Shown: piece by piece, positions 6,524-13,396 of the stretch
Layout: each line of letters opens with the position of its first letter
Numbering within the stretch: position 1 is the first letter of the stretch
Program-made: the position numbers and the translations under genes
Origin: an uncultured Balneolaceae bacterium
GTDB taxonomy: Bacteria > Bacteroidota > Rhodothermia > Balneolales > Balneolaceae
Assembly (NCBI GenBank): GCA_938003885.1
Contig: CALKWT010000245.1
Coordinates: forward strand, 1 to 14,594
DNA length: 14,594 nt
Reading direction: 5' to 3'
The notes under the pieces: generated by a model
What the model saw: the letters and a program-made list of their open reading frames with translations, nothing else
Told to the model about the DNA's origin: nothing
Databases searched by the model: none

Positions 6524-7039
6524 ATGAAGCGACCCATTATGAATGCAGTGGTATTAGTCTTGAATCAGGATTATCAACCAGTCAGTATCTGCTCTGTACA
6601 GCGTTCTGTGAAGCTTGTTTTCCTGGAAAAAGCCGAACTATTACATGAAGATCCCAACCGGGTTCTCCGTACAGTGACCAGAGAGTATTCTTATCCCTCG
6701 GTGATCAGGCTGCGCCGATACATCCATCTGCCGTACAACAGAATTGTTCTGTCCCGAAGAAATGTGATGAAGCGGGACAAGTATACATGTCAGTACTGCG
6801 GCCAGAAGTCAGATCTTACCCTGGACCACATCTTGCCAAAAAGCAGGGGAGGGAAAGATAGCTGGGAAAATTTGATAACAGCGTGTAATAAGTGCAATGT
6901 AAAGAAAGGGAACAGAACACCGGAGGAGGCTGCCATGCCCCTCAGGACGTCTCCCTACCGCCCTGTCTATATCACTTTCTTCCAGAATCTGGCAGGTTCC
7001 GTTCAGGAGAACTGGAAGCCCTATCTCTATATGAATTGA
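6524..7039 (+). CDS. HNH endonuclease family protein
   Basis: A 171-residue protein with an HNH/zinc-ribbon nuclease module in its C-terminal half. Zinc cysteines are C89-x-x-C92 and C121-x-x-C124; the catalytic motif is L-D-H-I-L-P-K-S-R-G-G with H102, followed by N116 in W-E-N-L-I. The N-terminal half (V-L-V-L-N-Q-D-Y-Q-P-V-S-I-C-S-V-Q-R) is a conserved lead-in of a small HNH family I recall from Bacteroidota and Cyanobacteria, and its role is not established. It looks like a stand-alone chromosomal DNase rather than a restriction enzyme, toxin or homing enzyme: no methylase, immunity gene or intron is nearby. The start may be the ATG at 6524 or the in-frame ATG at 6539; neither has a clear Shine-Dalgarno. 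It has its own promoter with operator-like dyads, and its 3' end converges on the kinase gene. Confidence 0.88.
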   Translation: MKRPIMNAVVLVLNQDYQPVSICSVQRSVKLVFLEKAELLHEDPNRVLRTVTREYSYPSVIRLRRYIHLPYNRIVLSRRNVMKRDKYTCQYCGQKSDLTLDHILPKSRGGKDSWENLITACNKCNVKKGNRTPEEAAMPLRTSPYRPVYITFFQNLAGSVQENWKPYLYMN

Positions 7040-7053
7040 AGTGGCCTGTACAG

Positions 7054-7077
7054 AGTGAGAGGGTACAGTTTCTCACT
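7054..7077. terminator. Possible weak terminator hairpin after the HNH gene
   Basis: AGTGAGA (7054-7060) is a perfect complement of TCTCACT (7071-7077) around a ten-base loop, starting 14 bases after the HNH stop codon. It lies between two convergent genes and could slow transcription from either side. There is no T-run on either strand, so intrinsic termination is doubtful. Confidence 0.35.
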
Positions 7078-7164
7078 TCTGAGCTTGCCCTGAAGAGATC
7101 TTATACCGGCCGGCGGAGTGGCCCGGTTTTCAGAAAGCAGAGGAATCACCGAAGGAGCCTGGTT

Positions 7165-9777
7165 TTAACCGGAACTGTGGATCAATGCATAAACCTCCGC
7201 CTGTCTCAAGCCCCTTTCTCCTTCCAGCTCCAGCAGTATACTTCTGGAGTGCTCCCAGATCTCCCGGGCCCTTGAAACATCTCCTGTAGCAGAGAGATAT
7301 TTGCCGAATGTGATATCTGCCAGAGCCCGCTCCAGGGAACGGTTGTGATGGATAGAGAGAACCGAGCGATACGCGTCGGGAATGATCGATCCGGCCTGTT
7401 CAACTTGTCCGGTTTCCAGGATAGCCAGGCCAATTCGCAGATGGGTTCTGGCTATAAAAGAGTGGTCAGGAGGCAGATCCTCTTTAAAAACCTGTAGTGC
7501 TTCCTCCAGAAGAGTCAGCGCTTTTTCTGGCTGGCCGGATTTCAGGTAGAGATCTGCATAGCTGAACTTGGATATGGCGGTGTTGATATGGTTCTCCCCG
7601 ATCACCTTTCTTCGCAACCTCAGGGCCTCTTCAAAATATTCCGCCGCTTCTTCCAGGTGACCCATATCTTTTTTCAGGATACCCAGATTGTTGGCAGTAA
7701 TCGCTACATCAGGATGGTCGTCCCCCAATACCCGGCGCCGCAGATCATAGGCCTCTTTCAGAAAGAACTCTGCTTCAGAAAAGTTACCGGTATTCATAAG
7801 AAGGGAGCCCAGGCTACTCACATTGGCCAGGTAGTCGGGGTGTTCGGTACCCAGAACACGGCTCCGTTTTTCAATCAACTCCCGGTAGATGGTTTCAGCT
7901 TGTATGTAATTACTCTTGTTGTGCATTACAACGGCCAGGCTGCTCAGGCTTTCCAGGGTGAGCGGATGCTCACTGCCGAGCGCATTTTCCCGGATATAGT
8001 AACTCTGGCGGTAAAGCTCTTCGGCTTCATCCAGGTTGCCCATTCTTCGTTTAGCATAGGCGAGTGTACTTAAGGTCTGGGCTATGGAAGCCTGGCTGGG
8101 TGGAGGAGTAGAATTCTTTAGTTCAAGCGAGCGTTCGAGGAGTTCCTCCGCTTTCCGGAACTCTCCCATGTTGATCAGAAGTAATCCATAGTGGTCGACG
8201 ACTCCCAATGTTTCCGGGTGATTCTCCCCATATAAATTTTTATTGATGAGCCAGGCGTTGTTAAGAAGGTACCCCGCCTGGTCAAGATCACCTGTTTTAC
8301 GGTAGATCTGGCCGATTACACTGTATATGTTCGCTTTTAATTCCGGGTAGTTCTGCAGCTGTTCGGCTTTCCTGATTCCAAGCTCAAGGAACTCATTGAT
8401 GGAGCTGCTTGTGCCGGAGGGCTGTTTAGCTTCAAACAGATCGATGAGGATGGATGTTGCCTCTTCTGCCCGCTGTGCCTGGAGCTGAGCCAGCTTTCTC
8501 TCTTCATTGATCTGCGAGGTGTAAAAGAGGGAAAACGCCGAAAGCATCAAAAGGAAAAGAGCAGCGGCAGTCAGAGAGATCGTATTTCTGCGAATAAACT
8601 TTTTAAAGATATAGAGAGAGGAGGCCTGTCTGGCAAGGACCGGCAGGTTATTCTGATACCGAAGGATATCATCGATCATGTGCTGAGCTGATTGATACCT
8701 CTCTTTGGGCTCTTTCGTAAGGGCCTTCAGAACGATAGCATCGAGTTCCGGATCAGCCAGGTTTCTACTGTCTGAACGTCGAAGAGAAGGCGCAACAGGT
8801 TGCTCATGCAAGATCGTGTGCCGGATGTAGGAATACTTTTTCTGATCGAAATTGAAAGCAGGTAGATCCGTCAGAATCTCGTAGAGGAGCAATCCGAGGG
8901 TATAGATGTCGGTAGCTGTGGTGATAGGGTCCAGACTGAGCTGTTCCGGTGCACAGTATTGCCAGGTGAACATCTGCCCCCCTTCCGACGTGATTCTGAG
9001 ACTCTCCCCGGCCGGTTTGGTATCGAGCATCTTGGCAATTCCAAAGTCAAGGATCTTAATATCGCCTTGTTTGGTCACCAGCAGATTGTCCGGTTTCAGA
9101 TCCCGGTGTACAATGGAATTGCTGTGAGCATACTGCACAGCTTGGCACAGCTGAACAAAGAGGTTGAGCCTCTCCCTGCGGGTGCTTCTGTTTTGAATGC
9201 AGTAATCGGTCAGCGGTATGCCATCTACGAACTCCATGACATAGTAAGCGCGTCCCTCATCAGAAATGCCCCCGTCCAAAAATTTTGCAATATTGGGATG
9301 AGAGAGTTTCGAAAGGATGAGCCGCTCCTGCTCGAAGCGAAGAAGCTCCTTCCCGGTGGTATCCTTGTCTCTGATCACTTTGAGGGCCACATTCTGATGA
9401 AAGTTCTGGTCGATGCGCTCGGCTAGAAAAACATCCCCCATTCCTCCCTGTGCAATTCTCTTTTTAATCTTATACTCACCGATCTGTACCGGGATGGGGA
9501 ACTCATCACCGGACTGCAGCGACTCGATTTTTTCGGGAAAGCGGCGCATCTCATCCCTGTCCCTGGTGAGGTTGTCAGCCAGCTGTTCCTGCGCCTGAAC
9601 GAGTTGGGGCCAGTAGGATCCGGACTCCTGAATGGAGTCCAACATCTGCACTACTTCATCGTAGAGCTCAGGGTCCTTGCACCTGGTTTGCAGGATCTCC
9701 AGCTGCTTCTCCGGATGTTCATGCATAAGGATTTCATCCAGCAGCTGATCTATTTTTTTCCAGTTTGATCTATCCAA
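7165..9777 (-). CDS. Membrane Ser/Thr protein kinase with C-terminal TPR domain (sigma-factor-linked)
   Basis: An 870-residue Hanks-type kinase. Residues 1-50 form a small helical lead-in (W-K-K-I-D-Q-L-L-D ... D-P-E-L-Y-D-E-V) typical of kinases encoded beside ECF sigma factors. The kinase domain (about 101-375) has the glycine loop G-G-M-G at 111-114, K133 in A-L-K-V-I, H224-R-D-L-K-P-D-N with D226 catalytic, D244-F-G and A276-P-E, so it should be active. A single membrane segment lies at about 399-421. The remaining 450 residues are TPR_12/kinesin-light-chain-like repeats with an exact 42-residue period (G-x-x-H at H520, H604, H646, H688, H730, H772; one unit near 562 is degenerate). With one membrane span the kinase should be cytoplasmic and the TPR tail periplasmic. 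The TTG start at 9777 is used because the conserved lead-in begins there and an in-frame stop (9793-9795) lies just upstream. It follows the sigma gene by 62 bases. Confidence 0.92.
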   Translation of the reverse strand: MDRSNWKKIDQLLDEILMHEHPEKQLEILQTRCKDPELYDEVVQMLDSIQESGSYWPQLVQAQEQLADNLTRDRDEMRRFPEKIESLQSGDEFPIPVQIGEYKIKKRIAQGGMGDVFLAERIDQNFHQNVALKVIRDKDTTGKELLRFEQERLILSKLSHPNIAKFLDGGISDEGRAYYVMEFVDGIPLTDYCIQNRSTRRERLNLFVQLCQAVQYAHSNSIVHRDLKPDNLLVTKQGDIKILDFGIAKMLDTKPAGESLRITSEGGQMFTWQYCAPEQLSLDPITTATDIYTLGLLLYEILTDLPAFNFDQKKYSYIRHTILHEQPVAPSLRRSDSRNLADPELDAIVLKALTKEPKERYQSAQHMIDDILRYQNNLPVLARQASSLYIFKKFIRRNTISLTAAALFLLMLSAFSLFYTSQINEERKLAQLQAQRAEEATSILIDLFEAKQPSGTSSSINEFLELGIRKAEQLQNYPELKANIYSVIGQIYRKTGDLDQAGYLLNNAWLINKNLYGENHPETLGVVDHYGLLLINMGEFRKAEELLERSLELKNSTPPPSQASIAQTLSTLAYAKRRMGNLDEAEELYRQSYYIRENALGSEHPLTLESLSSLAVVMHNKSNYIQAETIYRELIEKRSRVLGTEHPDYLANVSSLGSLLMNTGNFSEAEFFLKEAYDLRRRVLGDDHPDVAITANNLGILKKDMGHLEEAAEYFEEALRLRRKVIGENHINTAISKFSYADLYLKSGQPEKALTLLEEALQVFKEDLPPDHSFIARTHLRIGLAILETGQVEQAGSIIPDAYRSVLSIHHNRSLERALADITFGKYLSATGDVSRAREIWEHSRSILLELEGERGLRQAEVYALIHSSG

Positions 9778-9839
9778 TTCCGGTCTATTTATCTATGTTA
9801 AAACAAGAACTGAGCAGGCCGCGGGTCGCGGGTGAACGG

Positions 9840-10406
9840 CTACTTATCTTCCTGAATTCGCTTGTATAACCATCCGCGAGCTTTTACCCAATCGCGGTTT
9901 ACTGTGCTGGTGGAGAGGCCCAGCATTTCGGCCGTTTCTTCGATGCTCAGGCCTGTAAAAAATCGGAGTTCCACGACATTGGCCAGCCGCTCATCCAGTG
10001 TGCTGAGTTCAGAGAGGTACTCATCCAGATCGATAATCTGCTGGGCGTGTTTCTGAATATCTATGATCTCTTCATTCAGAGGAAGATCTTGCTGATAGCC
10101 GCCCCGTTTCTGGGCATACTTTTTGCGTGCATAATCCACCAGCAGCTGCCGCATACATCGGGCGGCAATCGCATAAAAATGCGTCCGGTCGTTAAAATTT
10201 ACCTGCGACTGATCAATCATTTTTAAGTAGGTTTCATGGATCAGTTCAGTCTTACATAACGTATGCTTCTGATACTCTTTGTTGAGCTGATTGCGGGCAA
10301 TCCGCTTCAGTTCGTCGTAAACCAGAGGGAATAATTTGTTATAACCGCTCTGATTCCCATTGCTGATAGAGACGAGAAGTTGCGTTATATTAGAGGAGTT
10401 TCCCAT
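9840..10406 (-). CDS. ECF-type RNA polymerase sigma factor (ECF43-like, kinase-linked)
   Basis: A 188-residue extracytoplasmic-function sigma factor that would direct RNA polymerase to a target regulon. Region 2 spans about 20-95 (Y-D-E-L-K-R-I-A-R ... T-E-L-I-H-E-T-Y-L-K-M) and region 4 about 130-185, with a helix-turn-helix in L-S-I-E-E-T-A-E-M-L-G-L-S-T-S-T-V-N-R. The acidic patch usual in region 2.2 (D-A-E-D before L-V-Q-E) reads C-K-T-E, with T53 at the critical place. That variant, plus a Ser/Thr kinase next door, characterises the ECF43 group; in Vibrio parahaemolyticus EcfP, phosphorylation of a region-2 threonine by PknT replaces the missing charge. I infer the same switch here. No anti-sigma factor of the ZAS type adjoins it. 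The ATG at 10406 has no clear Shine-Dalgarno. It is the first gene of a two-gene operon with the kinase and diverges from mnmA. Confidence 0.92.
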   Translation of the reverse strand: MGNSSNITQLLVSISNGNQSGYNKLFPLVYDELKRIARNQLNKEYQKHTLCKTELIHETYLKMIDQSQVNFNDRTHFYAIAARCMRQLLVDYARKKYAQKRGGYQQDLPLNEEIIDIQKHAQQIIDLDEYLSELSTLDERLANVVELRFFTGLSIEETAEMLGLSTSTVNRDWVKARGWLYKRIQEDK

Positions 10407-10614
10407 TGATATAGACTCTGTTTATATAGTTGTGTCACTATGTACCCATTGCAATGCTGTTAACGGAAAGTACAAAATTTATTCTGATAAAGAGAAGTAA
10501 AGTGATAAATCGGATTGTGGCCCTCTAATACGGCTGAGGAGAGATTTATTAACACAAATTTTATAAAAAAGTGTTATTTTTCATTCTTGTGTATAATAAA
10601 AGAGAAGAAATGTG
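10407..10614. other. Divergent intergenic region between the sigma factor gene and mnmA
   Basis: 208 bases holding the promoters of both divergent units. A perfect ten-base palindrome CATTGCAATG is present at 10447-10456, and AACAC/GTGTT arms about 15 bases apart flank an AT-rich stretch near 10551-10575. I cannot assign a promoter for the sigma gene; if it is autoregulated the element would not look like a housekeeping promoter. Confidence 0.4.
10592..10597 (+). promoter_or_regulatory. Possible -10 box of mnmA
   Basis: TATAAT is an exact -10 consensus, but no good -35 lies 16-18 bases upstream, and the implied start near 10604 would leave a leader of only about 11 bases overlapping the AGAGAAG Shine-Dalgarno at 10601-10607. 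It is suggestive only. Confidence 0.25.
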
Positions 10615-11757
10615 ATGAGTAAAAAAGGAAGGGTTCTTGTTGCAATGAGCGGCGGAGTGGACTCCTCTGTAGCCGCTGTAATGCTGCACGAACAGGGATA
10701 TGAGGTTATCGGAATCACAATGAAAACCTGGGATTACCACCGAAGTGGGGGTAATAACGGGAAAGAGACGGGATGCTGCACGGTGGAGTCGATGAATGAT
10801 GCCCGTCAGATTGCAGTCCGTTTTGGTTTTAAACATTTTATCGTAGATATCCGGGATGAGTTCGGAAACTGGGTTATCGATCGTTTTGTGGAGGACTATA
10901 CAAGCGGACGGACTCCCAATCCGTGCGTATTATGCAACACACACATCAAGTGGGCAGCCCTGCTCAGAAGGGCAGACGACCTGGGGTGCGACTACATTGC
11001 TACCGGCCACTATGCAAATGTACGGGAGGAAAATGGCCGTTACGTCATCTCCAAGGGAAGGGATCACAACAAAGACCAGTCGTATGCACTTTGGGGTGTG
11101 GAGCAAAAACACCTGAAAAGAACCATCTTCCCGCTCGGTAAATACAGAAAAACCGAAATCCGTAAGCTGGCGGAAGAGTACGGCTTGCTGAATGTGGCTG
11201 CCAAGCCGGATTCTTATGAAATCTGTTTCATCCCGGATAACAACTATCACCGTTTCCTGAAAGACAAAGTGGAAGATCTGGAGGAGCGTGTCAGCGGAGG
11301 AGTTTTTGTAGATAAAGAGGGAAACATCCTTGGCGAACATAAGGGTTTTCCATTCTATACCATTGGCCAGCGGCGTGGTTTGCATCTCCCAATGGGGAAG
11401 CCGGTCTACGTAACTCATATCGATGCGGAAAAGAATGTAATTACCGTGGGTGAAAAAGAGGACCTGATCAGCACCACCTGCCGTGCCAGAGAGCTGAACC
11501 TGGTGAAGTATGATTCCATCCCCGGGGGTGAAATGGAGGTCACCGGAAAAATCAGATATAATGATGATGGTGCGATAGGCTCTGTGAAACAGGTCTCAGC
11601 GGATGAAATTGAAGTATTCTTTCCGGCAGGAAGGGAGGCGATTACCCCGGGCCAGGCTGTTGTTCTCTACGAAGGGGAGGATGTGGTGGCCGGCGCGTGG
11701 ATTCATAAGGTGAATGTGGAGATGGAGATGGATCCTTCTGCCGTGGCAGGCATCTGA
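10615..11757 (+). CDS. mnmA: tRNA-specific 2-thiouridylase MnmA
   Basis: A 380-residue cytoplasmic enzyme that activates U34 of tRNA Lys, Glu and Gln with ATP and inserts sulfur to make 2-thiouridine. The PP-loop S-G-G-V-D-S-S is at 12-18. The catalytic cysteine pair is C107 in C-V-L-C-N and C204 in Y-E-I-C-F-I-P-D. Further family motifs are A-T-G-H-Y-A at 129-134, D-Q-S-Y-A-L-W at 154-160 and G-Q-R-R-G-L at 251-256, followed by the C-terminal beta domains. C104 makes a C-x-x-C motif where E. coli has D-x-x-C. I chose the ATG at 10615, which follows AGAGAAG at 10601-10607; the GTG at 10612 would add only one residue. It is transcribed alone, divergent from the sigma/kinase operon, with a 146-base gap before the next gene. 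Identity is firm; a possible iron-sulfur site is inference. Confidence 0.96.
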   Translation: MSKKGRVLVAMSGGVDSSVAAVMLHEQGYEVIGITMKTWDYHRSGGNNGKETGCCTVESMNDARQIAVRFGFKHFIVDIRDEFGNWVIDRFVEDYTSGRTPNPCVLCNTHIKWAALLRRADDLGCDYIATGHYANVREENGRYVISKGRDHNKDQSYALWGVEQKHLKRTIFPLGKYRKTEIRKLAEEYGLLNVAAKPDSYEICFIPDNNYHRFLKDKVEDLEERVSGGVFVDKEGNILGEHKGFPFYTIGQRRGLHLPMGKPVYVTHIDAEKNVITVGEKEDLISTTCRARELNLVKYDSIPGGEMEVTGKIRYNDDGAIGSVKQVSADEIEVFFPAGREAITPGQAVVLYEGEDVVAGAWIHKVNVEMEMDPSAVAGI

Positions 11758-11903
11758 AACTTTCAACCGGCGGATAAGTTTAACTAGCTGACCCGTCTCT
11801 TCCGGCGGGAGCGCACCGGCTGAACAGGAAATGAAGTCGTACAAGCCCGCCGTTCCGGCAATAATTCTCGAGTTAATAATAGATTTAGATGATCTGACTT
11901 TTT

Positions 11904-12665
11904 ATGATACAAATGCTCCGTTTGCTGCTCCTTCTGTCTGGCATCCTGATGTTATCAGCCAACCCTGTTTCAGCCCAGTTTGAAGGAGATATCCGTTTTG
12001 AGATCTCCAACCCTCTCTCTTCGGGAAATGAGGTTCGCAATATGTCGATCGCTTTTTCAGACGCGGGGATTTTTATCAACTCCGATCTTTCGATGAACCT
12101 GATGGCAGGCCTTCGCGCACAAGGGGTACTCGTACGGCACGACCTGAATGATTTCATCATACTCACGGATGACAATGAAGGGTTGAAGGTAGAAAAAGAT
12201 GAGCTGGATAGCATGATTATGCTGGTCAACCGGATGCAGGGAAAGAACCCCAAGGCACGGCCTGAACCATTTCCGTGGGAGGAGAAAGTGAGGGAGAGCG
12301 GCCGGACGCGAACGATTCAGGGTTACGAAGCAGTTGAGTTTATACTGGATGGAGATGAGGAGAAAAATGAGAAGGTCTCGGTCTGGCTCACCGACCAGAT
12401 CCGGGTCAGGTGGGGTGTCCTCCAGGATGCATGGCATACTGCAGGCGCCTCGCAGTTTGAAAATGAAGTGCCCATCGAGATGGTAATGAACAATAGTAGT
12501 TTTCCGCTGCTGATTGAAGTTATCCGTGATGAGAACGTCATCTACAGAGCCGAGGCGGTGCATGTAGAGAGTCCGCTTCGGAACCGGAAGATTACAGAAC
12601 TGCCTCCTCATATCAAGGTGATTGGTTTTACAGATCTGATGATGAATATTTTCCGACAGCAATAA
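11904..12665 (+). CDS. DUF4412-like exported protein
   Basis: A 253-residue protein with a signal peptide: M-I-Q-M-L-R, a hydrophobic run to residue 18, and a likely cut after A24 (P-V-S-A before Q25). The mature part starts with F-E-G-D-I-R-F-E-I and continues as alternating beta strands, with segments such as Y-E-A-V-E-F-I-L-D and V-S-V-W-L-T-D-Q. This resembles the DUF4412 fold, periplasmic or outer-membrane proteins of unknown function common in Bacteroidota, perhaps with a lipoprotein-carrier-like barrel. No catalytic motif or cysteine-based lipid anchor is seen. The ATG at 11904 has a second in-frame ATG nine bases on (11913); neither has a clear Shine-Dalgarno. The next gene starts 14 bases after its stop, so it should be first in an operon with the split 5'-nucleotidase. 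The DUF assignment is from memory of the family's look. Confidence 0.75.
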   Translation: MIQMLRLLLLLSGILMLSANPVSAQFEGDIRFEISNPLSSGNEVRNMSIAFSDAGIFINSDLSMNLMAGLRAQGVLVRHDLNDFIILTDDNEGLKVEKDELDSMIMLVNRMQGKNPKARPEPFPWEEKVRESGRTRTIQGYEAVEFILDGDEEKNEKVSVWLTDQIRVRWGVLQDAWHTAGASQFENEVPIEMVMNNSSFPLLIEVIRDENVIYRAEAVHVESPLRNRKITELPPHIKVIGFTDLMMNIFRQQ

Positions 12666-12679
12666 ACGGAGGTCATCCA

Positions 12680-13396
12680 ATGAAAAAACTGATAGGCCTG
12701 GCTGGTTTTCTCTTGCTGAGCGGCTGTTCCCTTTTCCAACCTGTGGTGGAGGAGTATGTGCCCCCTGAATTTGAATACCCGGGTCCCGACAGTGAAACCG
12801 AAGAGATCCTGGATTCCTATCGCCATAAGTACAGAATGCATACCAACAGGGTGGTCGCCACAGCTCATGACACCTTGAAGTTTGAAAAACCTGATAGCGG
12901 ACTGAACAATCTTGTAGCTGATGCCATCCGTTTCAGGGCGGCCGAAGAGTCGCAGAAATTTGTACACCTCGGTGTGATCGGGATCTCCCCGTTCAGGGTC
13001 TGGTTTGAGCCGGGAAAGATTACTCTCGGGGATATGTTTGAGTTTCTTCCCGAAGATGATCACCTGGTGATATTAACCCTGACGGGGCATCAGGTATATG
13101 ATCTCGTGCAACAGGTAGCCGCTCAGGGAGGGGCGCCGGTCAGTGGCGCACGATTCATGCTGGGGCCGGACAATCAGGCTCAGGGAATATTGGTGAATGC
13201 CGAAATCATTAATCCGGAGAACGAATATCTGGTAGCCACCACCAGCCGGTTTGCTGATGGGGAGGGGCCATTTTCCGCCTTGTGGAACCCTGTTCGCAGG
13301 CAGGATTATGAGGTAAGCATGAACGAGCTCCTCATCGAGCATTTCAGAAGGGAGTCTGACCTCTATAACATTACGGATGCCAGGATCCGGTCATGA
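12680..13396 (+). CDS. Lipoprotein with 5'-nucleotidase C-terminal-like domain
   Basis: A 238-residue lipoprotein. The signal ends in the lipobox L13-S-G-C16, followed by S17, which favours the outer membrane. Residues about 60-225 resemble the UshA-type 5'-nucleotidase C-terminal (substrate-binding) domain: G-K-I-T-L-G-D-M-F-E-F-L-P, then L-T-L-T-G-H-Q-V, then Q-G-G-A-P-V-S-G, in the right order. Two hallmark segments differ: the usual N-x-G-G-I-R appears as V-I-G-I-S-P-F-R, and P-F-x-N appears as P-E-D-D. It should partner with the metallophosphatase encoded immediately downstream, the two making a split version of the usual single-chain enzyme, C-terminal half first. The start has a good GGAGG at 12668-12672. 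Its stop overlaps the next start as ATGA, suggesting translational coupling. Activity toward nucleotides is not assured. Confidence 0.85.
   Translation: MKKLIGLAGFLLLSGCSLFQPVVEEYVPPEFEYPGPDSETEEILDSYRHKYRMHTNRVVATAHDTLKFEKPDSGLNNLVADAIRFRAAEESQKFVHLGVIGISPFRVWFEPGKITLGDMFEFLPEDDHLVILTLTGHQVYDLVQQVAAQGGAPVSGARFMLGPDNQAQGILVNAEIINPENEYLVATTSRFADGEGPFSALWNPVRRQDYEVSMNELLIEHFRRESDLYNITDARIRS

Noticed and set aside
6524..7039. HNH protein as part of a restriction system, a group I/II intron or a polymorphic toxin.
   Set aside because: No methyltransferase, intron boundary, toxin delivery domain or immunity gene adjoins it, and its N-terminal half fits a stand-alone family.
9777..9840. A separate small gene between the sigma factor and kinase genes.
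   Set aside because: The gap is 62 bases with in-frame stops just upstream of the kinase start and has no room for a protein.
11757..11781. AAACTT/AAGTTT inverted repeat after mnmA as a terminator.
   Set aside because: The stem is short and AT-only with a 13-base loop, and no T-run follows.
12057..12680. Minus-strand 207-codon frame opposite the DUF4412-like gene.
   Set aside because: The plus strand has a signal peptide, an operon-like layout and domain resemblance; the antisense frame has none of these.
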